64,000 nt of DNA from Pararhizobium gei (GTDB lineage Bacteria > Pseudomonadota > Alphaproteobacteria > Rhizobiales > Rhizobiaceae). Location: the NCBI RefSeq assembly GCF_029223885.1, contig NZ_CP119409.1, positions 3,958,501 through 4,022,500 of the forward strand, in the 5' to 3' direction. Made by a program: the position numbers and the translations under genes. The notes under the pieces were generated by a model. That model was not told the origin of the DNA. It searched no databases and saw nothing but the letters and a program-made list of their open reading frames with translations. Positions 57,202 through 64,000 of the stretch are shown here, in pieces. The stretch's first letter is position 1. Each line of letters begins with the position of its first letter.

Positions 57202-57735
57202 ATGACGACACCGCCTTTGGTATTTAAAGGCCCCGTTATCGTGATGGGGGTGAGTGGTTGCGGCAAATCATCGGTGGGGAGCATGCTGGCAGACAGGCTC
57301 GGGCTGCCCTTCATCGAAGGCGACAGCCTGCACCCGGCGGCCAATATCGCGAAAATGTCTGCCGGCGTTCCACTGAACGATGAGGATCGCTGGCCATGGC
57401 TTGGCATCATTGGCAAAGCCCTCGCCCAGGCCGGCGAACCGGGTATAGTCATATCCTGCTCCGCCCTGAAACGAAGCTATCGGGACCTTTTGCGGCAGGC
57501 CGCGGGCGTTCCGCTGGCCTTTGTCTATCTCGAGGGCACACGCGACATCCTGTTGAGCCGAATGATCGAGCGGCCGGGACATTTCTTCAAGGCGACGCTT
57601 CTCGACAGCCAATTGGCGACACTGGAAAGCCCAACCGGGGAAAGACATGTGGTCACCGTCGATATTGCCGCCGCCCCGCAGATCATTGCGGAACGGGCGC
57701 TGGAAGGCCTGGCGGCCTTGAACGCACAGCTCTGA
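57202..57735 (+). CDS. gntK: Gluconokinase
   Basis: Protein of 177 residues from ATG 57202. GntK family P-loop is GVSGCGKSSVG; EGDSLHPAANIAKMSAGVPLNDEDRWPWL follows and is diagnostic for gluconokinase, with CSALKRSYRDLLR and RPGHFFKATLLDSQLATLE (lid and adenine loop). Phosphorylates gluconate to 6-phosphogluconate. It lies between the metal regulator and an oxidoreductase/ThuA pair; a permease for gluconate is not nearby. Confidence 0.95.
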   Translation: MTTPPLVFKGPVIVMGVSGCGKSSVGSMLADRLGLPFIEGDSLHPAANIAKMSAGVPLNDEDRWPWLGIIGKALAQAGEPGIVISCSALKRSYRDLLRQAAGVPLAFVYLEGTRDILLSRMIERPGHFFKATLLDSQLATLESPTGERHVVTVDIAAAPQIIAERALEGLAALNAQL

Positions 57736-57822
57736 CACCGCCCTCGTTCGATCTGGTCCAAAAAGCGGGTGACAAGACCGCCGCCGCGGGTCATCACTAT
57801 GCCGCGCAAGATGGAGGAGAAC

Positions 57823-58923
57823 ATGGAGCGAGTCGGTTTAGGCATCATCGGATGCGGGAACATTTCTGACGCCTATCTGACGGCGGCGCCGAAATTTCCG
57901 GTGCTTCAGATCATCGGGGTGGCTGATATCAATGCGTCGGCCGCGCAGGCCAAGGCCGAGGCCTTCGGCGTAACCGCCATGACGATCGAGGCCCTGCTGG
58001 CCGATCCCCGGATTGCCATCATTCTCAACCTGACGACGCCGCAGCACCATGTTCCGGTGGGCCTGCAAGCAGTCAACCAGGGCAAGCACGTCTATTCGGA
58101 AAAACCACTGGCGACGACGCTTACAGATGCCGAGACACTTGTCGCCGCGGCCCGGCAGAACGGCGTGCGGGTCGGTTGCGCGCCCGATACTTTCCTCGGC
58201 GGTTCGCATCAGACGGCGAGACGGCTGATCGACGGCAACGCGATTGGCGCTGTCGTTGCCGGCTCAGCCTTCATGCAGGTCGCCGGGCACGAGATATGGC
58301 ACCCCAACCCTGATTTCTATTACCAGCAGGGCGGCGGGCCAATGCTCGACATGGGGCCTTATTACCTGACCTGTCTCGTCAATATGCTCGGTGCCGTCAA
58401 ATCGGTCACCGGACAGGCCAAGGCATCCTATCAAACGCGGACCATCGGCTCCGGCCCGCGCCAGGGAGAGACGATTGATGTGACGGTGCCGACCCATATT
58501 TCCGGCCTGCTCGACTTCGAAAACGGCGCGGCCGTCTCGATTACGACCAGTTTCGACGTCTGGAAGCATGATCACAACCACATCGAACTTTACGGCACCG
58601 CCGGCTCGATGATTGTCTCCGACCCGAACCAGTTTCAGGGCGACATCCGCACCAGCGAACGCAAGAACGACTGGAAAATCGCGGAACAACATCACCTTTA
58701 TGGCGATGGCAACTACAGGATACTGGGGCTGGCGGATATGGCGCAAGCGATTCTGTCGGGCAGGTCGCATCGTGCAGGTCTCGACATGTCGCTCCACGTG
58801 CTGGAGATCATGGAGGCGATCATTCGCTCCGGTGAAACCGGACAGCGTTTGTCGTTGAAGCATGGCTGCCCTCGCCCGGCGCCGATGCGCCACGATCTGC
58901 CCTTCGGCATTCTCGATGAATAG
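57823..58923 (+). CDS. Gfo/Idh/MocA family oxidoreductase
   Basis: Protein of 366 residues from ATG 57823, with GGAGGAG directly upstream. N-terminal Rossmann GLGIIGCGNISDAYL (7-20), then the conserved EKP of YSEKPLATTL that binds the nicotinamide and substrate, and the C-terminal beta sheet with the FMQVAGHEIWHPNPDFYYQQGGGPMLDMGPYYLTCLV region carrying the catalytic His. Acts on a sugar, inositol or glycoside. Ten bases before the ThuA gene; a Gfo/Idh-ThuA pair is typical of disaccharide-type utilisation. Confidence 0.9.
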   Translation: MERVGLGIIGCGNISDAYLTAAPKFPVLQIIGVADINASAAQAKAEAFGVTAMTIEALLADPRIAIILNLTTPQHHVPVGLQAVNQGKHVYSEKPLATTLTDAETLVAAARQNGVRVGCAPDTFLGGSHQTARRLIDGNAIGAVVAGSAFMQVAGHEIWHPNPDFYYQQGGGPMLDMGPYYLTCLVNMLGAVKSVTGQAKASYQTRTIGSGPRQGETIDVTVPTHISGLLDFENGAAVSITTSFDVWKHDHNHIELYGTAGSMIVSDPNQFQGDIRTSERKNDWKIAEQHHLYGDGNYRILGLADMAQAILSGRSHRAGLDMSLHVLEIMEAIIRSGETGQRLSLKHGCPRPAPMRHDLPFGILDE

Positions 58924-58933
58924 GACGCAGAGC

Positions 58934-59578
58934 ATGAGCAAGACAGCCTTGATCTTCTGGGGCGGATGGGACGGACATACGCCGGATCGCAGCGCCGCGG
59001 TTGTTGCCGAAATCCTGACCGGGCACGGGTTCGATGTGCGTGTCGAACACGGCACCTCGGTGCTGCAACAATCCGGGCTTGCCGGGTACGACCTGATTGT
59101 ACCGATGGTGACGATGTCGGTGATCGAAAAGGCCGAACTGGAAAATCTGCTTGCCGCCGTGCGCGGTGGAACGGGCCTTGCAGGCTTTCACGGAACCATG
59201 GGCGACAGCTTCCGCAACGAGCCGGAATACCAGTTCATGACCGGCGGCCAGTGGGTTTCCCATCCCGGCAATATCATCGACTATACGATCGATATCGCAA
59301 AGCCCGACGACCCGATCGTCGCCGGCATCGACAGCTTCGCCTATCGCTCAGAGCAATATTACATGCATGTGGATCCGAGCAACGAAGTCCTGGCGACGAC
59401 GACATTCGGCGGCGAGCATCTCGACTTCATCGATGGCGTCGTGATGCCCGTCGTCTGGAAGCGGCGCTACGGCAAGGGACGGGTTTTCTACAGTGCGCTC
59501 GGCCATGTCGCTGACGAATTCCAGGTGCCCCAGATGCGCCTGATGTTCGAACGCGGCGCGCTTTGGGCCAGCCGCTAG
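58934..59578 (+). CDS. ThuA-like domain protein
   Basis: Protein of 214 residues covering a whole ThuA domain. ALIFWGGWDGHTPDRSAAVV, VEHGTSVLQQ, DLIVPMVTMSVIEKAE, GGTGLAGFHGTMGDSFR and SFAYRSEQYYMHVDPSNEVLATTTFGGE (H and E of the putative active site), ending with WKRRYGKGRVFYSALGHVADEF, all typical of ThuA. The family participates in disaccharide utilisation in Sinorhizobium, mechanism unclear. Start ATG 58934, ten bases after the Gfo/Idh stop. Confidence 0.88.
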   Translation: MSKTALIFWGGWDGHTPDRSAAVVAEILTGHGFDVRVEHGTSVLQQSGLAGYDLIVPMVTMSVIEKAELENLLAAVRGGTGLAGFHGTMGDSFRNEPEYQFMTGGQWVSHPGNIIDYTIDIAKPDDPIVAGIDSFAYRSEQYYMHVDPSNEVLATTTFGGEHLDFIDGVVMPVVWKRRYGKGRVFYSALGHVADEFQVPQMRLMFERGALWASR

Positions 59579-59623
59579 CGGATTTGACAGACAGGACCAT
59601 CGGGAAGAGGCTCCGCCGTCCGG

Positions 59624-60262
59624 TCAGCTTCTCATTTCGCCGATCAGCCTCATACTCCGGCGCACTGCCGTCACCGCCGCACCGGCTGCAATGATGGACA
59701 GCGTGATCACCAATATTTCGTTGCGGCCATGCCAGAGCGGCTCTGCCACGGAAAGAAGCGCGCCGGCGGTGATCGCCGCCATGCGGTGCGGCTTTGCCAT
59801 GGGGCCGCGAAAATCGCTTGGATGTCCCGTTGCCCGGCCAAGTTCGCGCACATAGGCCGTAAGAATGGCAAAGGCCGCAGCCGACCAGCCGAGGCCCGGC
59901 ATGCCGATGCCATAGCCAGCGCCGGCAAAAATCAGGATGTCGGCGATGCGGTCGGGAAATTCGTTCCAGAAGGGACCGTCGGGCGCCCCCTTTCCGCCCT
60001 CTACGGCGACCATGCCATCAAAGAGATTGCACAACAGGCGCAATTGGCAGAAGAACGCCGCCACAACGAGGAAGATCGTCCGTGACCAAAAGCCGTCTTG
60101 CCCTGCAAGATAAAACGCTCCGCCGGCGGCGGCCGCTGCGACCATGCTCGCCTGGGAGATCTGGTTCGGCGTGACCGACCGCGCCGCCATCCATTTTGCC
60201 GCTCTTTGAGCCCATTTCGTATCGCGGCTGGCCAATGGCCGCCTGTCGCCCGTTGCCGTCAT
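59624..60262 (-). CDS. CDP-alcohol phosphatidyltransferase family protein (variant motif)
   Basis: Protein of 212 residues with about six TMs. The CDP-alcohol signature is altered: NLFDGMVAVEGGKGAPDG then FPDRIAD, so the first Asp of DxxDG is Asn, the AR is AV, and the gap to the last two Asp is longer than normal. This looks like a distinct subfamily, but the last three Asp remain. It may link a diacylglycerol or other lipid to an unusual alcohol. Last of four coupled genes; the start overlaps the 130-residue gene by four bases. Confidence 0.85.
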   Translation of the reverse strand: MTATGDRRPLASRDTKWAQRAAKWMAARSVTPNQISQASMVAAAAAGGAFYLAGQDGFWSRTIFLVVAAFFCQLRLLCNLFDGMVAVEGGKGAPDGPFWNEFPDRIADILIFAGAGYGIGMPGLGWSAAAFAILTAYVRELGRATGHPSDFRGPMAKPHRMAAITAGALLSVAEPLWHGRNEILVITLSIIAAGAAVTAVRRSMRLIGEMRS

Positions 60263-60651
60263 GGATTGTTCTTCCGCTTGATGTGGATGGAGTAGCTATA
60301 GAGCGCGGCATAGCTCGTCGAGACGGCCAGCGGCAGTGCGATCGTGTTCAACAGCTCCGGCGTGCCGCTCAAGGAATGCGCCGTGACAAGGGCTGCCGCC
60401 GAGCCTGTGCAGGCGATGAAGGGCGGCAGCACCAACGCGAAAAGCCCGGAAAACCGCTTCGACAAAATCTCGATGGTCGATTTGAGAAACAGGGTGAGGC
60501 AAGCCGAAAACAGGCCCTGCACCAACCCCGAGATAAGCGGCTGGGGCATGGGATGCGTCCGGTTTGCAAAGAGCGCCCAACCGCCCATGGCGAGGAATGC
60601 GACCGCGGCATGCACCGCGCCGTTGCCCGAGAGGCTGCGGACGAAGCTCAT
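60259..60651 (-). CDS. Small membrane protein of 130 residues
   Basis: Begins MSFVRSLSGNGAVHAAVAFL and ends KRKNNP. Three or four hydrophobic segments (AVHAAVAFLAMGGWALFA, PLISGLVQGLFSACLTLF, LFALVLPPFIACTGSAAALV, LLNTIALPLAVSTSYAALYSYS). The true gene is only this part; the same frame stays open to 61695 but that extension is antisense to the cdsA gene. Its ATG overlaps the cdsA stop by four bases and its stop overlaps the next gene's ATG. No family recognised; the position suggests an accessory subunit of the phospholipid enzymes. Confidence 0.75.
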   Translation of the reverse strand: MSFVRSLSGNGAVHAAVAFLAMGGWALFANRTHPMPQPLISGLVQGLFSACLTLFLKSTIEILSKRFSGLFALVLPPFIACTGSAAALVTAHSLSGTPELLNTIALPLAVSTSYAALYSYSIHIKRKNNP

Positions 60652-61598
60652 GACAGCGACCACCAGTACCGGGTGAGGTGGAAGAAGATCGGCGCCGAAA
60701 AGACCACGGAATCCAGCCTGTCGATCAGTCCGCCATGGCCCTCGATCAGATTGCCCCAATCCTTGACGCCACGATCGCGCTTGATCGCCGACATCACGAG
60801 GCCGCCGAAGAAGCCCATCAACGTGATGATGAGGGCAAGTAGTCCTGCCTGGAACGGTGTAAACGGCGTGATCCACCAGAGCAGAGCGCCGATCAGCGTG
60901 GCGCTGCAGATGCCGCCGACGAAGCCTTCGACGGTCTTTGACGGCGACAAGTTGGGTGCAATCTTGGTGCGGCCGAACAACTTGCCCCAGACATATTGCA
61001 GGACGTCGCTGAGTTGCACGACGATGACCAGGAAGGCGATCAGCAGGACGTTGCGCCCCTCGTAGCCGGGGATGTCGAGCGTCAGGAGAGCCGGGACGTG
61101 CGAGGCGCAAAAGACGCAGATCATCAGCGCCCACTGGACTTCGGCAATCCGGACGAGAAAGCGTTCCGTGTCGCCGCGCAGGACCGCGATGATCGGCATC
61201 AGCAAAAAGGCATAGACGGGGATGAAGATCGAGAAGATGCCGTATTCCCCTGCCCAGAGCAGGTAATACTGGATCGGAAGAACGATGAAGAAGGCCGAGG
61301 CAAGCGCCCAGTGGTCCGCCCGTTTCGTATCGATCAAGGTGATGAATTCCCGCAGGGCTGCAAACGAGCAGAAAGCGAACAGCATGAGGACGCCGGCCCG
61401 CCCGGCCAGGAAGGCGACGCCGATCAAAATCACCATCACCCACCAGGCCTTGATGCGGGCATTGAGGTTTTCGATCGCGGCGTTGCTTCCGTCCGGAGAG
61501 ATGCGCCGCTGGAGAACGAAGCCGATGACCGAAGCGGTGATCAGAACGCCGAAAATCCCGGCGACAAGAGCCAGAAGGTCTGAATTCGCTGCGGTCAT
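60648..61598 (-). CDS. Phosphatidate cytidylyltransferase (CdsA-like)
   Basis: Integral membrane protein of 316 residues with about eight TMs. The CDS signature is complete: KRDRGVKDWGNLIEGHGGLIDRLDS, preceded by LSPSKTVEGFVGGICSA. It makes CDP-diacylglycerol from phosphatidate and CTP. Since it sits with other lipid genes and not with the usual frr-uppS-dxr neighbours, it is probably a second copy and not the housekeeping cdsA. Coupled by 4-base overlaps on both sides. Confidence 0.9.
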   Translation of the reverse strand: MTAANSDLLALVAGIFGVLITASVIGFVLQRRISPDGSNAAIENLNARIKAWWVMVILIGVAFLAGRAGVLMLFAFCSFAALREFITLIDTKRADHWALASAFFIVLPIQYYLLWAGEYGIFSIFIPVYAFLLMPIIAVLRGDTERFLVRIAEVQWALMICVFCASHVPALLTLDIPGYEGRNVLLIAFLVIVVQLSDVLQYVWGKLFGRTKIAPNLSPSKTVEGFVGGICSATLIGALLWWITPFTPFQAGLLALIITLMGFFGGLVMSAIKRDRGVKDWGNLIEGHGGLIDRLDSVVFSAPIFFHLTRYWWSLS

Positions 61599-62251
61599 TT
61601 GCCTTTACCTGCCTGTTGCGGAGCCAGGGCCAAGAGTGCCGCCCTTGTTCTTTGAAGAAATGCGCCTTTTTCCTCACCAGCCTGGAGGTGGACACTACTG
61701 CCGAACGTAACGGTGCAGATCAGGGGGATCGGCACGATCGCGCCCTTGGGCATGACACGGTTGAGGTTGTTGATCCAGACTGGCACGAAATCGATATCCG
61801 GTCGCGCCATGGCGAGATGGAACAACCCGCTCTTGAAAGCAAGGAGTTGCTCGCCGGTCTGGTTGCGTGTGCCCTCCGGAAAGAGGATGAGAGATGATCC
61901 TGCATCGACCGCCCTTGCCATGAGGTCGATCGGGTCTTCAACCCTTTTGGCAGGATCGCGCTCTATCAACACGGCGTCGAACACATCCCGGCCGATGAAG
62001 CGGCTGAGCGAGGACTTGAGCCAATATTCGGCGGCGGCGACAGGCCGGGTTGTCTGGCGCATCCGCGGCGGCAGAACGGCCCAGACGAGAACGAAATCGC
62101 CGTGACTGGAATGATTGGCAAAATACACACATTGCCGGGAGGGAAGCCCGTTCTCCGGCCAGATCGCACGAACCGCCGTGATGGCCCGCGCAAACAGCAC
62201 GATTGCCGCAGCGGCCGGCCTTGCGCTCAAAGCCCGTATTTGTTTGTTCAT
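61595..62251 (-). CDS. 1-acylglycerol-3-phosphate acyltransferase (PlsC family)
   Basis: Protein of 218 residues from ATG 62251. The HX4D motif is NHSSHGDFVL, block III is ILFPEGTRNQTGEQLLAFKSGLFHLA and block IV VPVWINN, all intact. It acylates lysophosphatidate to phosphatidate, the substrate of the following cdsA gene. First of four overlapping minus-strand genes, so the operon would make a CDP-activated lipid and transfer it to an alcohol. Confidence 0.92.
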   Translation of the reverse strand: MNKQIRALSARPAAAAIVLFARAITAVRAIWPENGLPSRQCVYFANHSSHGDFVLVWAVLPPRMRQTTRPVAAAEYWLKSSLSRFIGRDVFDAVLIERDPAKRVEDPIDLMARAVDAGSSLILFPEGTRNQTGEQLLAFKSGLFHLAMARPDIDFVPVWINNLNRVMPKGAIVPIPLICTVTFGSSVHLQAGEEKGAFLQRTRAALLALAPQQAGKGK

Positions 62252-62465
62252 ATGGGTTCGCAATTCATAAATTAACGAGGGCAGTGCAATCGGGCATACA
62301 GCTGGAATATTCCGCAGGTTAGGATAATTGCCGATGGCGAGTAAATACCGGGATGAGGACTTGGCTGTCCGTTCCGTATGGAACACCCCAAAAATGGTGC
62401 GTTCGCAAGACGGTGCCGCCCTTATGCGCCGCCCTTGTCCATGGTCACGACCGCAATCGGGATTG

Positions 62466-63707
62466 CTACCCGTCCTGGCCGGCGCGGCGGTCAAGCCACC
62501 GCATCACCGGCGTGACGGCAATGCCATGGACGACGATGGAAACCAGGACGGTCAGGAAAACGGATTGCCAGAGAATTTCCGTGCCGGGAAATTTCGCCTC
62601 TCCCGTTGCGAAGGCCAGATAGTAGAACGACCCGAGGCCGCGGATTCCGAAAATGCTGATGACCGCTTTTTCATGACGCGGCTGTGGGGCGCCGATCAGG
62701 CTGATCCAGCCGCTCAGCGGCCGCAGCACGAAGAGGATCAGCAGCGTCGCGACCGCCATGCGCCAGTTGAGCGCGTGCAGCAAAGCGCCATCGGCAATGA
62801 CCGCGCCGAAACAGACCATCAACAGCATCATCAGAAGTCTTTCGACCTGTTCGGTGAAATCATGCAGGCTTTGGTGGTAGCTATTGCGCCATTCGGCAGC
62901 GCGCAATGTCAACGCCGCGACGAAAACGGCGACGAAACCATAACCATGGATCAGTTCGGTCACGCCGTAACAGAGCAAGGTTATGCCAATGGCAACGAAG
63001 CCATCGCCTGTCCGGGACAGTTGAGCCCTTTGCGGCAGATGGAATGTCAGATAACCCAGTATCCGACCCGTGATCCATCCAGCGGCCAGTCCCGCGAAAA
63101 GCCGCCATATCACATCCTCCACTATCCATCCGGCAAACCAGGCGGTGCCGTGCGTTCCCGCCAACGCAATCGCAATCGCCAGATAGACGAATGGGAAGCT
63201 GAGGCCGTCGTTCAGTCCAGCTTCCGACGTCAGGGAGAAGCGGACATCGTCTTCCTCGTCGGACATGGGCGGACCGACCTGAACGTCGCTGGCGAGTACC
63301 GGATCGGTGGGAGCAAGGGCCGCTCCGAGCAATATGGCCGAAGCAAGGGGAAGCTGCAGAACCCACAAGCCCACAAGCGTTATGCCCGCGATCGTCAGCG
63401 GCATGGCGATCCCCAGCAATCTCCAGGTCGTCATCCATCCTTTCCAGCTGAGCTTGCGATCGAGTTTCAGGCCGGCGCCCATCAGGGCGATGATGACGAC
63501 CAGTTCGGTCAACCGCTCCGTAGCATCGCGATTTTCCAGCGGATTGGCGGCGGGCAGAGGTGAGAACGGAGACAAGGCCAGGATAATGCCGAAAAAAATG
63601 CACAGAATCGGCAAGGACAGGGGAAGTTTCCGCAGAACCATCGGCAACCATGCGGTCAACAATATGATCAGACCGAGGATCGTCAGTGAGATGATGTAAT
63701 CGTCCAC
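62466..63707 (-). CDS. CPA-type cation/proton antiporter
   Basis: About 413 residues from GTG 63707 behind GGGAG; the open frame upstream is not protein-like. Around twelve TMs. CPA1-type residues are visible in LGAALAPTDPVLASDV (TDP) and SEAGLNDGLSFPFVYLA (the conserved ND pair for ion binding). Exchanges Na+, K+ or other cations for H+ across the inner membrane. A 214-base gap separates it from plsC, so it is a separate unit. Confidence 0.88.
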   Translation of the reverse strand: MDDYIISLTILGLIILLTAWLPMVLRKLPLSLPILCIFFGIILALSPFSPLPAANPLENRDATERLTELVVIIALMGAGLKLDRKLSWKGWMTTWRLLGIAMPLTIAGITLVGLWVLQLPLASAILLGAALAPTDPVLASDVQVGPPMSDEEDDVRFSLTSEAGLNDGLSFPFVYLAIAIALAGTHGTAWFAGWIVEDVIWRLFAGLAAGWITGRILGYLTFHLPQRAQLSRTGDGFVAIGITLLCYGVTELIHGYGFVAVFVAALTLRAAEWRNSYHQSLHDFTEQVERLLMMLLMVCFGAVIADGALLHALNWRMAVATLLILFVLRPLSGWISLIGAPQPRHEKAVISIFGIRGLGSFYYLAFATGEAKFPGTEILWQSVFLTVLVSIVVHGIAVTPVMRWLDRRAGQDG

Positions 63708-63920
63708 AGGCGCGCACTCCCGCGGTTGTTGCCTCCGTCGGAAATGAACTAGAAATGCAACGGGCGCCGCCAAGATGGCGGTACGGACTTTTCCGCAGTC
63801 CCCGGCATGCGGCATCGAATGGAACCGGCCGCCATGTCTGCCTAGTTCGCAAAGGGATTTTGCCCCTGATGACTTGATTGCTCCGGCGGATGACCTGCAA
63901 GCCGACGCGAATGTCGACGG

Positions 63921-64000
63921 TCAGTTCTTTTCGTGGAGAATGTCGTTGATGATCGCAACGCCGCGCTGGCCATCGCTGCTGCCGACCGAGGCGAGCGCTT
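63921..64000 (-). CDS. Partial CDS, C-terminal 25 residues of an unidentified protein
   Basis: On the minus strand the last codons read ALASVGSSDGQRGVAIINDI followed by LHEKN and a TGA at 63921-63923; the rest lies beyond the right edge. The Gly-rich stretch and amphipathic end look like a real protein, and codon use fits. No family can be assigned from 25 residues. Confidence 0.5.
   Translation of the reverse strand, partial: ALASVGSSDGQRGVAIINDILHEKN

Noticed and set aside
60652..61695. 5' extension of the 130-residue membrane protein frame
   Set aside because: The extension is out of frame over the cdsA gene; only the 3' part from ATG 60651 has hydrophobic protein character and 4-base overlaps with both neighbours.
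62328..63563. Plus-strand frame of 411 codons opposite the antiporter
   Set aside because: Antisense to a 12-TM antiporter; the translation is polar and repetitive without motifs.

Overview
The window reads as alphaproteobacterial chromosome from the family Rhizobiaceae (Agrobacterium/Rhizobium/Neorhizobium-like). The clues are high-GC codon use, a DUF2794 gene, an IalB-family protein, the sitABCD/Fur-type (mur) manganese locus in divergent arrangement, and an Agrobacterium-type galacturonate oxidation cluster (udh, kdgD, gci, gli). All identities come from reading motifs and remembered family sequences; no search was run. I saw no rRNA, tRNA, CRISPR array, insertion sequence or phage gene.

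Bases 1-20360 are mostly housekeeping. They hold the 3' part of acnA, a DUF1223 secreted thioredoxin-like protein, DUF2794, a GNAT acetyltransferase, a Bax-inhibitor-1 family membrane protein, and the ybbP-ybbA ABC exporter divergent from tesA. Next come the 2H RNA phosphodiesterase thpR, pterin dehydratase, a YkvA protein, an IalB protein, rlmN, argG between two LysE-type exporters, an M3 peptidase and typA, which ends in a very strong terminator.

Bases 20500-24031 form a small accessory block: a GT21-like membrane glycosyltransferase, a coupled cytochrome P450 and a convergent methyltransferase. Bases 24221-31537 look like one regulated uptake-and-hydrolysis system. It has a nitrilase-family amidohydrolase and a GATase1-like protein on the minus strand, and a carbamoylase (M20), an NMT1-type binding protein, an M24 hydrolase, an ABC ATPase and a permease on the plus strand. 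An XRE-cupin regulator sits between them and is flanked by matching CAAGTCT(A/C)TTGA operators. Bases 32893-37449 are a minus-strand redox operon: GST, a 688-residue PNPOx/flavin reductase/2Fe-2S fusion, a DUF1348 protein, an AhpD-like protein without the Cys pair, and LysR.

A cold-shock gene and an adenylate cyclase precede the uronate region. There kduI-kduD (39574-41138) handle unsaturated pectin products. After an interlude (thioesterase, DUF992, a DUF922 protease, and an ABCD-type transporter whose nucleotide-binding domain is degenerate), udh, a GntR regulator, kdgD, gci, gli and a TRAP transporter (45255-52929) make a galacturonate/aldarate oxidation and uptake unit. A 14-bp motif repeated on both sides of gntR is its likely operator.

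The right end carries sitABCD divergent from a Fur-family regulator with two overlapping palindromes between them, then gluconokinase, a Gfo/Idh oxidoreductase and a ThuA protein. A four-gene phospholipid operon with 4-bp overlaps throughout (plsC-like, cdsA-like, a 130-residue membrane protein, CDP-alcohol phosphatidyltransferase), a CPA-type cation/proton antiporter and a cut-off gene at the edge complete the window.
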